Part shown: positions 36,003 to 45,539 of the stretch, one piece after another
Position numbering within the stretch: the first letter of the stretch is position 1
Layout of the letters: each line of letters opens with the position of its first letter
The notes under the pieces: model-generated
What the model was told of the DNA's origin: nothing
Seen by the model: the letters and a program-made list of their open reading frames with translations, nothing else
The model's database searches: none
Translations under genes and position numbers: made by a program
DNA from: Pseudoalteromonas spongiae UST010723-006
GTDB lineage: Bacteria > Pseudomonadota > Gammaproteobacteria > Enterobacterales > Alteromonadaceae
Length of the DNA stretch: 64,000 nucleotides
NCBI RefSeq assembly: GCF_000238255.3
Contig: NZ_CP011040.1
Span: forward strand, 868,001 to 932,000
Reading direction: 5' to 3'

Positions 36003-36878
36003 TTATTCCGCTGGTTCACATAATTCAGGGCCTAAATTCCGCGGCGCTGAAATCACCGAGTCATAATGCGCATTTTCTCGTGCCGGCGTATTAAGTACAA
36101 GCATATATACAAACCTTAAAGGCATCTCCTTTTTTACATTTTCAGGCAAAGCTTGGTAAGAACAATAAATGGCCACTTTACTAATGTTATTTTCCACTGC
36201 GTCAGCCCGTGGCTGAATCATATTTATAATGGATATCATTTGGTTATATGTGTCTAACGTAACGCCATCGAGCAAATTCATGGCCTGGTATGCGATACGT
36301 TCTAAATCGTCCCTGGTGCCATTGTTATTAGTGTCTATTCCTTCAACTGTGGCTATCGCCAACTCTCTGTCGGGTTTAGGCGGTAGCTCGACTACTTTCG
36401 CTAAATTGCCAATATTCTTAATTACCTTTTTAAGCGCTATTTCAAGTTCTTGTGGTGTCATGGGGACAACGGTAATATCTAATGAATCCGAGTTAGTTGC
36501 TCCTTCATTATCCGTTACGGTAAGTTGCAAGGTGATTTGATGTTCATTCGTTGCTTTTGGTGCACGAAATGAGACTTCTGGACTACTTGGGTTTTCAATA
36601 ACAACCGCTTTGCCTGATGTTTGTGTCCATTGGTAACTCGCGATCGAGCCATCACGGTCAGAACCACTCCCACTAAGTGTGATAATTGATAGCTCTTTTA
36701 CAGTTTGGTCTGGACCTGCATTAACAGAAGGCAATTTATTAATAGATTCTGTATGTAATGGTTCGTCATTATCATCTGAACTTGCTCCACACGCAGTCAA
36801 AAACCCGAGCATTGCTGTGACTGCAAGACTTTTTAAAACCTGTAGGGAAATACCAACCTTGCTTGATTTGTAAAACAT
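36003..36878 (-). CDS. PKD-domain lipoprotein
   Basis: A 291-residue lipoprotein: signal peptide ending FLTAC (lipobox cysteine near 30), an acidic spacer, one PKD domain (about 50-140, with PSVNAGPDQTVKE, SGSGSDRDGSIASYQWTQTSG and TVTDNEGATNSDSLDITVV), then a helical domain that I do not recognise (about 145-290, with GIDTNNNGTRDDLERIAYQ resembling a calcium-type loop DTNNNGTRDD). PKD domains mediate surface protein or polymer contacts. ATG at 36878 is preferred: AGGA is seven bases upstream, while a GTG at 36884 touches it. Confidence 0.78.
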   Translation of the reverse strand: MFYKSSKVGISLQVLKSLAVTAMLGFLTACGASSDDNDEPLHTESINKLPSVNAGPDQTVKELSIITLSGSGSDRDGSIASYQWTQTSGKAVVIENPSSPEVSFRAPKATNEHQITLQLTVTDNEGATNSDSLDITVVPMTPQELEIALKKVIKNIGNLAKVVELPPKPDRELAIATVEGIDTNNNGTRDDLERIAYQAMNLLDGVTLDTYNQMISIINMIQPRADAVENNISKVAIYCSYQALPENVKKEMPLRFVYMLVLNTPARENAHYDSVISAPRNLGPELCEPAE

Positions 36879-37602
36879 ATTCACTTCCTTTTGCTTTGAG
36901 CAGCTTTAAGGGTACGTCTGCCCTAGTATTACTTTCTTAAATAGCTAACGGTATAAGTGGGAACTTTGAAATTACAGTACGAACTTCTGTATCTAAATGC
37001 GTACTTATCGACTATTAAAATCACTTAACTTAATTAATCATATCGAAAAACTGAACAAAATTCGTATTTATAATTAAGAGTAAAAACACTTAAGCGTCTA
37101 TTATGACGTTCATCTTAATATGCCCCATATGGCGTACAAGAATTGTCTGGCGCTGAATCCAATTATAACAAAGCAATTAAAACAGGTATGCGCTATTGGC
37201 CACTAGTTTTTTATTCTTTCAACTATTGTCAATTCATTGGTTAGGTAACGTTGCCTGTTGTTAACCCCAAACCGTATAAATAAAGTCAAAGGTATAATGT
37301 GAGCTGCGTATTGGGTTGTGCGTATTTAGTTAGTATTCACAGCGATGAAGTAAACGAAGTTATATACACTGTTTTACCAGAGCAACGCTAAATAACGTGC
37401 GACTTAAAACAACTTAATAGTTGATAACAAATCAAAAAGTTATCGCTCTAACTGTATGTTTAAGAATTGTTATCTCAATAAGCATAGGAATTTTATAATA
37501 AAATTGTTACATCCATTAACAATGAGGTGGTTGGAGGTTTGACCAGACCTAATTTTGTCATATATGGTAGCTATGATAATAAAAAAAACAAAAGGTCACC
37601 TT
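36879..37602. other. Long intergenic region upstream of phoD
   Basis: About 720 AT-rich bases without a supportable gene. It holds a weak attC-like arrangement at 37163-37246 (TTATAAC ... GTTAGGT) discussed in the findings. No convincing Pho box, tRNA or tandem repeat was found. The AAAGG before the phoD start lies at its right end. Confidence 0.4.
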
Positions 37603-39315
37603 ATGAGTCACAACTTCTCACGCCGAAATTTTTTAAAAGCCTCTATGTATGGTCTTGGCGCCGCGACAATTGCGATGTCACTTACTGGTTGTAATAGCGA
37701 CGACGATAACAAGCTTGCTGAAAACGATTTTGCGATTAATTTTAATCATGGTGTTGCCAGCGGCGACCCACTTAGTGATGCAATAATCCTTTGGACACGC
37801 GTTACCCCAAGTGGCGCGCCGCAAGGGGTTAATTTAACACTGCAAATCGCTGATGACGAAAATTTTGACATTAACCGAGTGCAACAAAGCGTTGTTGCAT
37901 TAGCATCAAACGACTACACAGTAAAAATTGACTTTGCAGGCCTTAACGCAGGTAGCAAGTACTATTATCGTTTTGTCACCGAAAATGAAGTATCACCAAC
38001 AGGTCAATTCAAAACCCTACCACAAGGTTCGGTTGATTCAGTTAAATTTGCTGTAATGTCATGTGCAAACTACCCTGCAGGTTATTTCCACGCTTACGCA
38101 GAAGCGGCCAAGTTAACGGATATTGACGCCGTGTTACACCTTGGCGACTACATTTACGAATACGGTATGGGCGGCTATGCCACAGAAAATGCACAAGCGC
38201 TTGGCCGTGAACTAGCTGACGATAATGCGGGCGAAATTATCACCCTAGAAGACTATCGTAAACGTTACGCACTTTATCGCAGTGATACATCATTACAACA
38301 GCTTCATGCCAATAGCCCATTTATTGCGGTATGGGATGACCATGAAGTTGCCAACGATTCATTTAAAAACGGTGCAGAAAACCACAACGATGGTGAAGGT
38401 GATTTTACAGCACGTAAGCTTGCCGCATTACAAGCCTATTTTGAATGGATGCCAATTCGTCCTTACGTAAAGGGGCAAACTGAAAGTTTGTATCGCCAAT
38501 TTGAATATGGTGATCTGGTATCGCTTTATATGCTAGATACCCGCCATGAAAGTCGCGCAAAACCGTTAGATTATGCAAACTACATTGATCCAGTAACCGG
38601 TCAAATTGATAGTAACCGCTTTATCTTAGATTTAATCGAACCAACACAAAAGCTAATTGGTACTGACCAATTAATTTGGCTGCAAGATGGCATGATTAAC
38701 TCAAACGCAACATGGCAAGTGCTTGGCCAGCAAGTATTAATGAACCGTATGCATATTCCAGCTGAGTTACTTGCTGAACTGGCTAACCCAAGTGCACAAA
38801 CAGCACAAACACTAACAGAGCTTGCGCAAATTAAAGGTCGATTGCTGGCAGGCGATCCAACCCTAACAGAAATGGAAAAAGCCCGCGTTACCACTTTGGC
38901 ACCATACAATCTAGATGCATGGGATGGCTACCCAGTTGAACGCGAGTTAATTTTACAAACGGCCAATGAATTTAATAAGAATTTAATTGCGCTTGCGGGT
39001 GATACTCACAATGCGTGGGGTGGACAGCTAAAAGACGGGAAAGGTAATGTGTGTGGCTATGAGTTTGCAACAAGCTCTGTAACCTCGCCAGGACTTGAAT
39101 ACTACCTACAATTACCGGAGCAAATGGCATTACAATTTGCGGAAGCGCTTAAATTGTTAGTTGACGACCTTGAATATGCCAATATTCATCAGCGTGGTTT
39201 TATGACAGTAACATTTACCGCTGAAAAAGCGCATAGCGAATGGCATTTACTATCAAGCGTACATCAAAGTGACTATCAAATGAGTTCACAAATGACTGAA
39301 GTGCTCGCTAAATAG
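37603..39315 (+). CDS. phoD: PhoD-family alkaline phosphatase, Tat-exported lipoprotein
   Basis: A 570-residue phosphodiesterase/phosphatase of the PhoD family, which scavenges phosphate from organic esters outside the cell membrane. The Tat signal is SRRNFLK (residues 6-12) and a lipobox LTGC follows (Cys30). The metal/active-site segments NHGVASGDP, SCANYPAGYFHAY, LHLGDYIYE, AVWDDHEVAND and ALAGDTHNAW are all present. ATG at 37603 with AAGG seven bases upstream; an open extension to 37555 lacks one. Confidence 0.93.
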   Translation: MSHNFSRRNFLKASMYGLGAATIAMSLTGCNSDDDNKLAENDFAINFNHGVASGDPLSDAIILWTRVTPSGAPQGVNLTLQIADDENFDINRVQQSVVALASNDYTVKIDFAGLNAGSKYYYRFVTENEVSPTGQFKTLPQGSVDSVKFAVMSCANYPAGYFHAYAEAAKLTDIDAVLHLGDYIYEYGMGGYATENAQALGRELADDNAGEIITLEDYRKRYALYRSDTSLQQLHANSPFIAVWDDHEVANDSFKNGAENHNDGEGDFTARKLAALQAYFEWMPIRPYVKGQTESLYRQFEYGDLVSLYMLDTRHESRAKPLDYANYIDPVTGQIDSNRFILDLIEPTQKLIGTDQLIWLQDGMINSNATWQVLGQQVLMNRMHIPAELLAELANPSAQTAQTLTELAQIKGRLLAGDPTLTEMEKARVTTLAPYNLDAWDGYPVERELILQTANEFNKNLIALAGDTHNAWGGQLKDGKGNVCGYEFATSSVTSPGLEYYLQLPEQMALQFAEALKLLVDDLEYANIHQRGFMTVTFTAEKAHSEWHLLSSVHQSDYQMSSQMTEVLAK

Positions 39316-39561
39316 TTAGTGATTAAGTTCATTTATAAATTCATCATTTAACGTTGTTAGGCGATTAAGTTGTTGTAACAATGCAGCTTTATCGCCTTTT
39401 TCAACGTTGCAACACAATAGGTTGTGTAACTCCAACTGTAACCCCTCAAAACGCGTGATAAGGGATGACAGTTCGTCATTTTGCTCAACATTCATAGTAT
39501 CAACATGATTGTTATCACCTAATAACATGGTTAATTCTTCACGGCTTAATTGCATATTCAT
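39316..39561 (-). CDS. Small uncharacterised protein
   Basis: An 81-residue acidic protein, mostly helical, with a Cys-Cys pair near residue 50 (NLLCCNVEKG) and leucine-rich heptads that suggest a short coiled coil or helical hairpin. Its stop codon begins one base after the phoD stop (convergent). ATG at 39561 has AGGA about eight bases upstream, which supports it as real. I do not recognise it. Confidence 0.55.
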   Translation of the reverse strand: MNMQLSREELTMLLGDNNHVDTMNVEQNDELSSLITRFEGLQLELHNLLCCNVEKGDKAALLQQLNRLTTLNDEFINELNH

Positions 39562-39644
39562 CTTAGTTTTCCTAAAACGCTTTGTATTTACACACTTTCA
39601 AAAGAAAAATTAGCAGGTTAAAAGTTAACCTTAAATGAACTTGC

Positions 39645-40559
39645 TTATTGCAATTGCGATTTAGGTGTAAAAGGCGAAATTAGCGAGGCTATTTGCGATT
39701 TTGAAATTACCGGAAAATCTTCTCGTGTTTGATAGCGGCGGTAAAGCGACGTAAAAATACCTGAGCGAGATAATCTATCGAGCGATTGCAAAAACTGTTT
39801 AGCTTGCTGTTCACTCGCATATTGCTCGTTTTCACGACAGCACATTTGATACTGCTTGATTAGTGACGCTAAATCGGGTTTGTCTTGCGCTTTCAACTGA
39901 GATTCAGCTTCAATAAAAAACGCAACACCGGTCCAATAAACCCGCTGATACGCATTACGTTGCCACATATTTTCACTTACGTTATTTAATTGGCCTTTAT
40001 TTTGTTTAGTATTAAGTTTACCGCGCTGTAATCCCGCACTGATGCGGTGGATAAATTCATCACGACTGATCAGTTGATTGTGCAACATAACGCGATTTTG
40101 TAAGTAAGTCGCCAATCCCTCGGCAAGCCAAAAATCTTTGTAATCAAATAGCGGATGATAAAGATGAGAGAGTTCATGATACAAGGTCCAATCACGTTTT
40201 AAGCTTGTAAGCGAAGCAAAACGATAAAAGTGAAGCTCAACCGTATCAAAAACGCTTCTATGAATACGCGCCCAGGGGACGGGTTCGGTGGAAACGTAAC
40301 GGGGATTTAAATCAAAGTAGTAATGCGATTGCCTCGGTAAACCCAACACACGCTTATTGGCATTAATGCCAAACTTTAACCACGTTTTTACCTTTGTTTG
40401 GTGAGACACTGAAAGTGATGACAAATTTTTATACGTCACCTCTATATCTGAGTTATGGAGCGTGACAGTTTCTGCGCTGTGTGCACTAAAGGCAAAAATG
40501 CATAAAACCGCTTTGTATAAGGTTATGGTTCGCGTAAATTTACAGTTTTCTGCTCTCAT
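39645..40559 (-). CDS. Exported HExxH (gluzincin-like) peptidase
   Basis: A 304-residue exported protein: signal peptide (about 1-29, cleavage AHSA) and a zinc site HELSH with the downstream ligand in WLAEGLATYL about 19 residues later. This is the HExxH...E arrangement of gluzincins, similar to the M61/M1-type membrane peptidases. It overlaps the end of the TerB-like gene by 20 bases (start ATG at 40559; a further ATG at 40565 is possible), so the two are translationally linked. Substrate unknown. Confidence 0.72.
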   Translation of the reverse strand: MRAENCKFTRTITLYKAVLCIFAFSAHSAETVTLHNSDIEVTYKNLSSLSVSHQTKVKTWLKFGINANKRVLGLPRQSHYYFDLNPRYVSTEPVPWARIHRSVFDTVELHFYRFASLTSLKRDWTLYHELSHLYHPLFDYKDFWLAEGLATYLQNRVMLHNQLISRDEFIHRISAGLQRGKLNTKQNKGQLNNVSENMWQRNAYQRVYWTGVAFFIEAESQLKAQDKPDLASLIKQYQMCCRENEQYASEQQAKQFLQSLDRLSRSGIFTSLYRRYQTREDFPVISKSQIASLISPFTPKSQLQ

Positions 40560-40992
40560 CAACATTAATTTTGGCCTGAATAAAGTCGGCATGGGTAACA
40601 TACATTAGACCGGCGATTTTACGAATAACATGATCTTCTTGCCCATCAATTTGACCATCAGCAAATGCCACTTGCCATAGCAGCTCTATAATCTCAATGC
40701 GTTCAATATCGCTAGTATGTTCGTTCACTACGTTAACAAACGAATATAGATCAATGGCTTGTTCGACCAATTGCTTTGCTTTTGTTAATAAGCGGCTTGC
40801 AGCGTCCAGCTCTAAACCACAATAATGAATCAATGTATTTTGAATATTTTCTAATTCTTCAGTGAGCACTTTGCCATCTGCACGCATCACCTCTACAAGT
40901 AAAGCCGCCAAGCCCGTTTCAAAGTCGATTGCAGCGCGCTCTACCGAGGTGTCGTTAAATTTAGATAGTAAAGATTTTAAATGAGCTATCAC
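40540..40992 (-). CDS. TerB-like protein
   Basis: A 150-residue helical protein of the TerB/DjlA-N fold. It shows the paired metal-binding segments: VEVMRADGKVLTEELENIQ (about 34-52) and AFADGQIDGQEDHVIRKIA (about 112-130). TerB domains occur in tellurite-resistance and membrane-stress complexes. The start is GTG at 40992, eight bases after AGGAG. It overlaps the HExxH peptidase gene and follows the broken DUF3754 gene, in one direction. Confidence 0.8.
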   Translation of the reverse strand: MIAHLKSLLSKFNDTSVERAAIDFETGLAALLVEVMRADGKVLTEELENIQNTLIHYCGLELDAASRLLTKAKQLVEQAIDLYSFVNVVNEHTSDIERIEIIELLWQVAFADGQIDGQEDHVIRKIAGLMYVTHADFIQAKINVDESRKL

Positions 40993-41062
40993 TGTACATA
41001 CTCCTAAACCAGTTTTATAAAGCGAAATTACAAACACTAAAACACATTATGTGTTTTGACAC

Positions 41063-42285
41063 TTAATATTGAAAAAAGTTATCCCATAAATTATCTAATT
41101 GCGTTTTGGCATCTTTAAGAGGCAACGCGGTATACCCGTCTTTTTGTTTTGAAACGAGTTTAAAACGTTCTAATTTAGCTAATGCATCGCTAATTTCAAA
41201 ATCTAAGGTACATTGGTAATTATATTCAAACCAGCTTTCAATTGCGCTGTCTAATTCGTCTGCGGTTTGCCAGCGTTTAGTAAAAAGCTATATGCGATAA
41301 TCGCTTCTTTGCAGTCCTCTTCTTCTGCCGCGTCGACTAGTGTATGAAATACACCTGCATTGTTGTCTAAGTTTTTAAAATAAAGGTTATCTGATAACGC
41401 TTTCATAAACTTAATTTTTCGATTTTTAAATTTAGTCCATTCTTTAAAAATAAAGCTGCCAAATACTCCTAAACCAAGTCCAAGACTGATTAAATGTTGC
41501 TGACTAAACTCCACGCCTTCACTTCGTAATCCTAACCAATACGATAACAGCGCAACCAGTAAAATAATCGATGCGCCCAATTTGGTTACCAAGACAACGG
41601 CGCCGCCAACAGCGGCTGATGCACTGATGATCACTTTATCTATGGGCCTCATGCGTACTTCGCTATTAGGAAACAACATTTCTAAATCAGCCTTTGGTAC
41701 GTTTTGAAACAGCTTAATAATGGTTGAACCAGGCTCAAATCCTAACGGCGTTTTTTTTGCGTGTTGAAAGTATGCTTCATCTTTAAAACGGATAAACACC
41801 GCAACTCGCTCATAATTGGTAAAACGAATAGCTTGTTTTTTTAGCCCTAACCAAGTGCGTAATGTTTCGTCTTTTTGCGAGGCGCCGCGGCGGTAAAAAA
41901 CCACTTCAGCAAAATCGTCAAACGCCACCTCAAGCCTTACTTTAAACAGTGACTCTTCGCTTAACGCGTCTTTTAAATCTTGGTCGGTGATCCGCTCAAA
42001 ATTCGCCGCGTTTAGAATATCGCTAAAGGCCTGCGCGAAACGTTTTTGGCACGTGTGCTTGTCGTTTTCAGATAAAGGCGCTAAAGAACGCGTATCTGCG
42101 TTCGGGTCAAACGGCGCATAATTATCTTTCAATAATTCCAAACGTTTATGGTATGCAAAATGAATAATGCTAGAAAAGAGTTCTGCAAACTCGTTAAATG
42201 ATGTGCGTTTTTCAGTTGGTAGCAGTGTTTGACACATGCTCACAACATCAGACTTACGAAACGGTATATAACGCTCTAATGACAT
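41063..42285 (-). pseudogene. DUF3754 (TMEM143-like) membrane protein gene, frameshifted near its 3' end
   Basis: The first frame (42285-41251) encodes 344 residues: an N-terminal soluble domain and two transmembrane helices (about 214-252) typical of DUF3754 proteins, then stops at 41251 just after AYSFLLNAGK. The -1 frame continues from TGG (41272) for 69 codons to a stop at 41063-41065: WQTADELDSAIESWFEYNYQ, DFEISDALAKLERF and a final LDNLWDNFFQY. That matches the C-terminal pattern of the family. One base appears to be missing, or two extra, within 41254-41287. It could be a real mutation, a sequencing error in the T5/GC stretch, or recoding. No canonical slippery heptamer is present. A full product would be about 410 residues. 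Confidence 0.8.
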
Positions 42286-42361
42286 GGTTTTAGATAGCTA
42301 GATTGGTATGGTTTAGACTTTACCCGTTAACGCGCAGTAAACCAATTGCCAAAGCACAAAA

Positions 42362-42388
42362 AAAAGGCCCTTAAAACTCGGGCCTTTT
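42362..42388 (-). terminator. Terminator of the RND efflux operon
   Basis: A 9-bp stem (aaaaggccc/gggcctttt) with a 9-base loop, flanked by A- and T-tracts, 28 bases past the RND pump stop on the minus strand. Confidence 0.85.
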
Positions 42389-42416
42389 ATAAACACAGCA
42401 CTATTACGCAAATGCT

Positions 42417-45400
42417 TTATTGTTTTTCTTTTACCACAGCAACAAGTAATGCGGGTAAGAATGTCAACGTAAGTATTGTAGAAACCAAAATACCACTCAT
42501 TACAATTACACCTACTCCGCGGTAAAGCTCTGTGCCATCCCCAGGGATTAACACAAGCGGCGCTAGACCAAACAAGGTAGTAGCAGTAGACATAAGAATT
42601 GGCATTAAGCGTTTTTCGAGTGCTTGTTCAACCGCTTGCTTTACACTTAACCCCTGTTCAATAACAAAACGGCGGGTTTGATCAACAATAAGAATTGGAT
42701 TGTTAACCACGGTGCCAAGCAAAATTAAAAAGCCTAACATGGTGATCATATCAAACGGTTGGTGATAACTACTTAAACCAATACTGCCTAACACGCTATT
42801 TAATCCATTCACAAGCACAAGACCTAATAAGCCGCCCGCCATGCCTAATGGTACTGTTGCCAAAATAAATAACGGATAGCGCCAATGTGTAAATATAGCT
42901 ACCAATAACAAGTAGCTCAGTGCCAAGGCAATAATAAAGTTACTTGAAAGCGCCTCTTTCGTTGCTTCTAATTGGTCAGCTGCGCCACTAATATTCACTT
43001 TTATGCCTTGTGCTATTTTACCTTGCTGCCAAAGGGCTGGTAACAATTCATTGCGAACAAATTGTTCCGCTGTTTCTAACGCAACATCTCGCGGCGGAAT
43101 AATGTACACAGTCACAGTACGATTACCATCAACACGACGAATTGAGTTACTGTTATTTGAATTAGTTAAATCAGCCAAAGCGTGAAGCGGTAAAATATTA
43201 CCCGAAGGCGTTACTATTGGAGAGCTGGCAAGCTCCGCCATATTTTGGCGATTGCCAGCACCGCTAAACAAAAACATGTCAATTTTGTCATCGTTTAGAA
43301 TAAACTCGTCTACATAGGCACCATCGCTCATTGCTGCAATTGCATAGCCAAAGTCACTGTTATTAATACCTAGTTCGGCTAAGCGCTGCCAACGCGGTTT
43401 AATTTCAACTAGCGGCTGCTCAAGCGTTAACGAGCCGGGATCTGAGTTTATTTGTGGCTTATCAAACACCACATTGGCTTGCTCATAAACTGCTTCTGCC
43501 GCGCCGTATAAATCAATAATATTACTGCCAGCAATATCCACAGCAACTGCACGCGTACCGCCATCATTACTTGATATAATTGAACCGCGCGAACTAAATG
43601 CACGCATATTTGGATAAGAGCGGAACTTATCGGTTACCGCTTCCATCATTTGATTGATATGGTCTGGATTTACCGGTGCGCTTAAAAACCAAATACGCCC
43701 CACCGATACCGACATCGAGTAATAATCAAGCGGTGGCATCGTCTCTTTACCGGCAATAAAATCGGCGCTATCGGCGTGAATATATCCATCAAAATATTCC
43801 CGTAATTCTTTACCGATTTTTTGCATTTCAGATAAGTTGTAACTTGGCGGCGCAATCATCATAGAAAACGCTTTTGGTTCTTCTCCTTCAGGCAAATATT
43901 CTGCCGCTGGCATAAACCAAAGTGCACTACCCAAAATACCTACGGCGAAAACGGCAACAGCAATACGCGCGCGTTTTGTTGATTTACTCAACCACGCTGC
44001 TGGTTTTAGCCACTTGTTTGACAGTTGCAGCTGCTTACCTTCACTGAGTTCTTGTTTTTTACCTATATTGGCAATAGCCGTAGGGACAATAAATATCGCA
44101 ACCAACATAGACGCAATAATGGCACCTGAAATCGCGATAGCGATATCAGAATAAAGCTGACCGGCTTCTTGTTGCACAAATAAAATTGGCGCAAAGACCA
44201 TGACAGTAGTTGCTGTTGATGCAAGTACTGCTGGCCATACTTCTTTTACCCCGTTAATTGCGGCGTCGCGTTTACTGGTGCCATTAACCTTTGCTTGCAC
44301 AATCGCCTCTAGCACTACAATGGTGTTATCCACCGTCATACCAATTGCGAATGCCACACCAGCAAGAGAAATAACATTAATGGTGCGGCCAAATAAACTC
44401 AGCGCTAAAAACGCAGCGATGGTGCAAAGTGGAATACCAATAATACCCACCAAAGTGGCGCGACCTGAACGCAAGAAAAAATACATGACTAAGGTTGCAA
44501 GTAAGCCACCTAACGCCAAGTTTACCCAAACATTTTTTAATGAGCTACGCACGTATTTCACATCGTCGCTCATCAATTTTAACTCTAGGCCATTTTGACT
44601 CAACAGTTGTTGATTGAGCTCAGCGACAATCGGTAACATCGCATCTTTAATTGCTAGTACGTTAGAGCCACTTTCACGGCGTACCGATAAACTTAATGTA
44701 CGTTCGCCATCGGAAAAAGACGTACCACGTGTTTCAAAATGGTCAAGCGTTACGCTAGCCACTTCTTTAAGAAGAATATTTGCACCATTTTTACGTGCAA
44801 TAATCAGGTTTTCTAACTCGTTTAAGCTTTCAAAGCGCGATACTACACGCAGCAAATAACGGCTTGTGCCTGATTCAATATCACCCGCTGAGGCATCTTT
44901 GTTACGGCTACGAATTGCGGTTCTTAATTCTGGTAAACTAATCCCGCGTTGTGCTAATCGGTGTGCGTTCACTTTAATTTGAATTTGCCTTTGCGCACCG
45001 CCGCCCACTCGCACTTCTGAAACACCCGAGACACTTTCCATGCGCGGTCGCACATAGTCTTCAGCAAAGTCGCGTAGCAAATCGACATCTAACTCAAGTG
45101 GGTTACCCGCCAGAGGTTTAAGCGTAAAATACATAAACGCATTGCCAGAAAACGAGCTCGAAAACAGTCGCGGTTGGTCAACGTTTTCAGGATATGCTGG
45201 AACTTGACTTAGCGCGTTGTTAACTCGAATAAGTGCATCGTTGGCATCTACACCAAATGGAAACTCTAATTCAATGCTAGCAGAGCCCATTTCGCTGTAA
45301 GACACCATACGTGACAGGTTCGCAAGGCCGCGTAAATAGCGTTCTTGTTCAATAATGATTTCTTTTTCTACATCCTGTGGTGTCGCACCAGGCCAACCGG

Positions 45401-45539
45401 TTTGCACAGTAATAGTTCTGACTTCAAGATCGGGGATCATTTGCACCGGAATGTTAAGCGCGGTTACTAATCCCAATATGCTGGTGATCAGTACACAAAC
45501 CGCAACTAACGTGCCGCGTTTTACTGCCGCTGTGATCAT
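42417..45539 (-). CDS. RND efflux pump inner-membrane subunit
   Basis: A 1040-residue resistance-nodulation-division transporter of the HAE type, using the proton gradient to expel small molecules through a tripartite complex. It has 12 predicted helices with two large periplasmic loops. In TM4 the proton-relay segment reads GMTVDNTIVVLE, where AcrB has two adjacent aspartates; here the second is asparagine, a variant seen in other RND pumps. It follows the membrane-fusion gene with a 4-base ATGA overlap. No outer-membrane channel gene is adjacent. The cargo is unknown. Confidence 0.93.
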   Translation of the reverse strand: MITAAVKRGTLVAVCVLITSILGLVTALNIPVQMIPDLEVRTITVQTGWPGATPQDVEKEIIIEQERYLRGLANLSRMVSYSEMGSASIELEFPFGVDANDALIRVNNALSQVPAYPENVDQPRLFSSSFSGNAFMYFTLKPLAGNPLELDVDLLRDFAEDYVRPRMESVSGVSEVRVGGGAQRQIQIKVNAHRLAQRGISLPELRTAIRSRNKDASAGDIESGTSRYLLRVVSRFESLNELENLIIARKNGANILLKEVASVTLDHFETRGTSFSDGERTLSLSVRRESGSNVLAIKDAMLPIVAELNQQLLSQNGLELKLMSDDVKYVRSSLKNVWVNLALGGLLATLVMYFFLRSGRATLVGIIGIPLCTIAAFLALSLFGRTINVISLAGVAFAIGMTVDNTIVVLEAIVQAKVNGTSKRDAAINGVKEVWPAVLASTATTVMVFAPILFVQQEAGQLYSDIAIAISGAIIASMLVAIFIVPTAIANIGKKQELSEGKQLQLSNKWLKPAAWLSKSTKRARIAVAVFAVGILGSALWFMPAAEYLPEGEEPKAFSMMIAPPSYNLSEMQKIGKELREYFDGYIHADSADFIAGKETMPPLDYYSMSVSVGRIWFLSAPVNPDHINQMMEAVTDKFRSYPNMRAFSSRGSIISSNDGGTRAVAVDIAGSNIIDLYGAAEAVYEQANVVFDKPQINSDPGSLTLEQPLVEIKPRWQRLAELGINNSDFGYAIAAMSDGAYVDEFILNDDKIDMFLFSGAGNRQNMAELASSPIVTPSGNILPLHALADLTNSNNSNSIRRVDGNRTVTVYIIPPRDVALETAEQFVRNELLPALWQQGKIAQGIKVNISGAADQLEATKEALSSNFIIALALSYLLLVAIFTHWRYPLFILATVPLGMAGGLLGLVLVNGLNSVLGSIGLSSYHQPFDMITMLGFLILLGTVVNNPILIVDQTRRFVIEQGLSVKQAVEQALEKRLMPILMSTATTLFGLAPLVLIPGDGTELYRGVGVIVMSGILVSTILTLTFLPALLVAVVKEKQ

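Noticed and set aside
37441..37602. Pho box upstream of phoD
   Set aside because: TTGTCATA near 37555 is a fair half-site but the partner 11 bases away does not match.
41254..41290. Programmed -1 frameshift in the DUF3754 gene
   Set aside because: No X XXY YYZ slippery heptamer in the overlap (CTTTTTA and CAAACCG fail) and no obvious stimulatory structure; a mutation or sequencing error is the simpler reading, so recoding is only a residual option.
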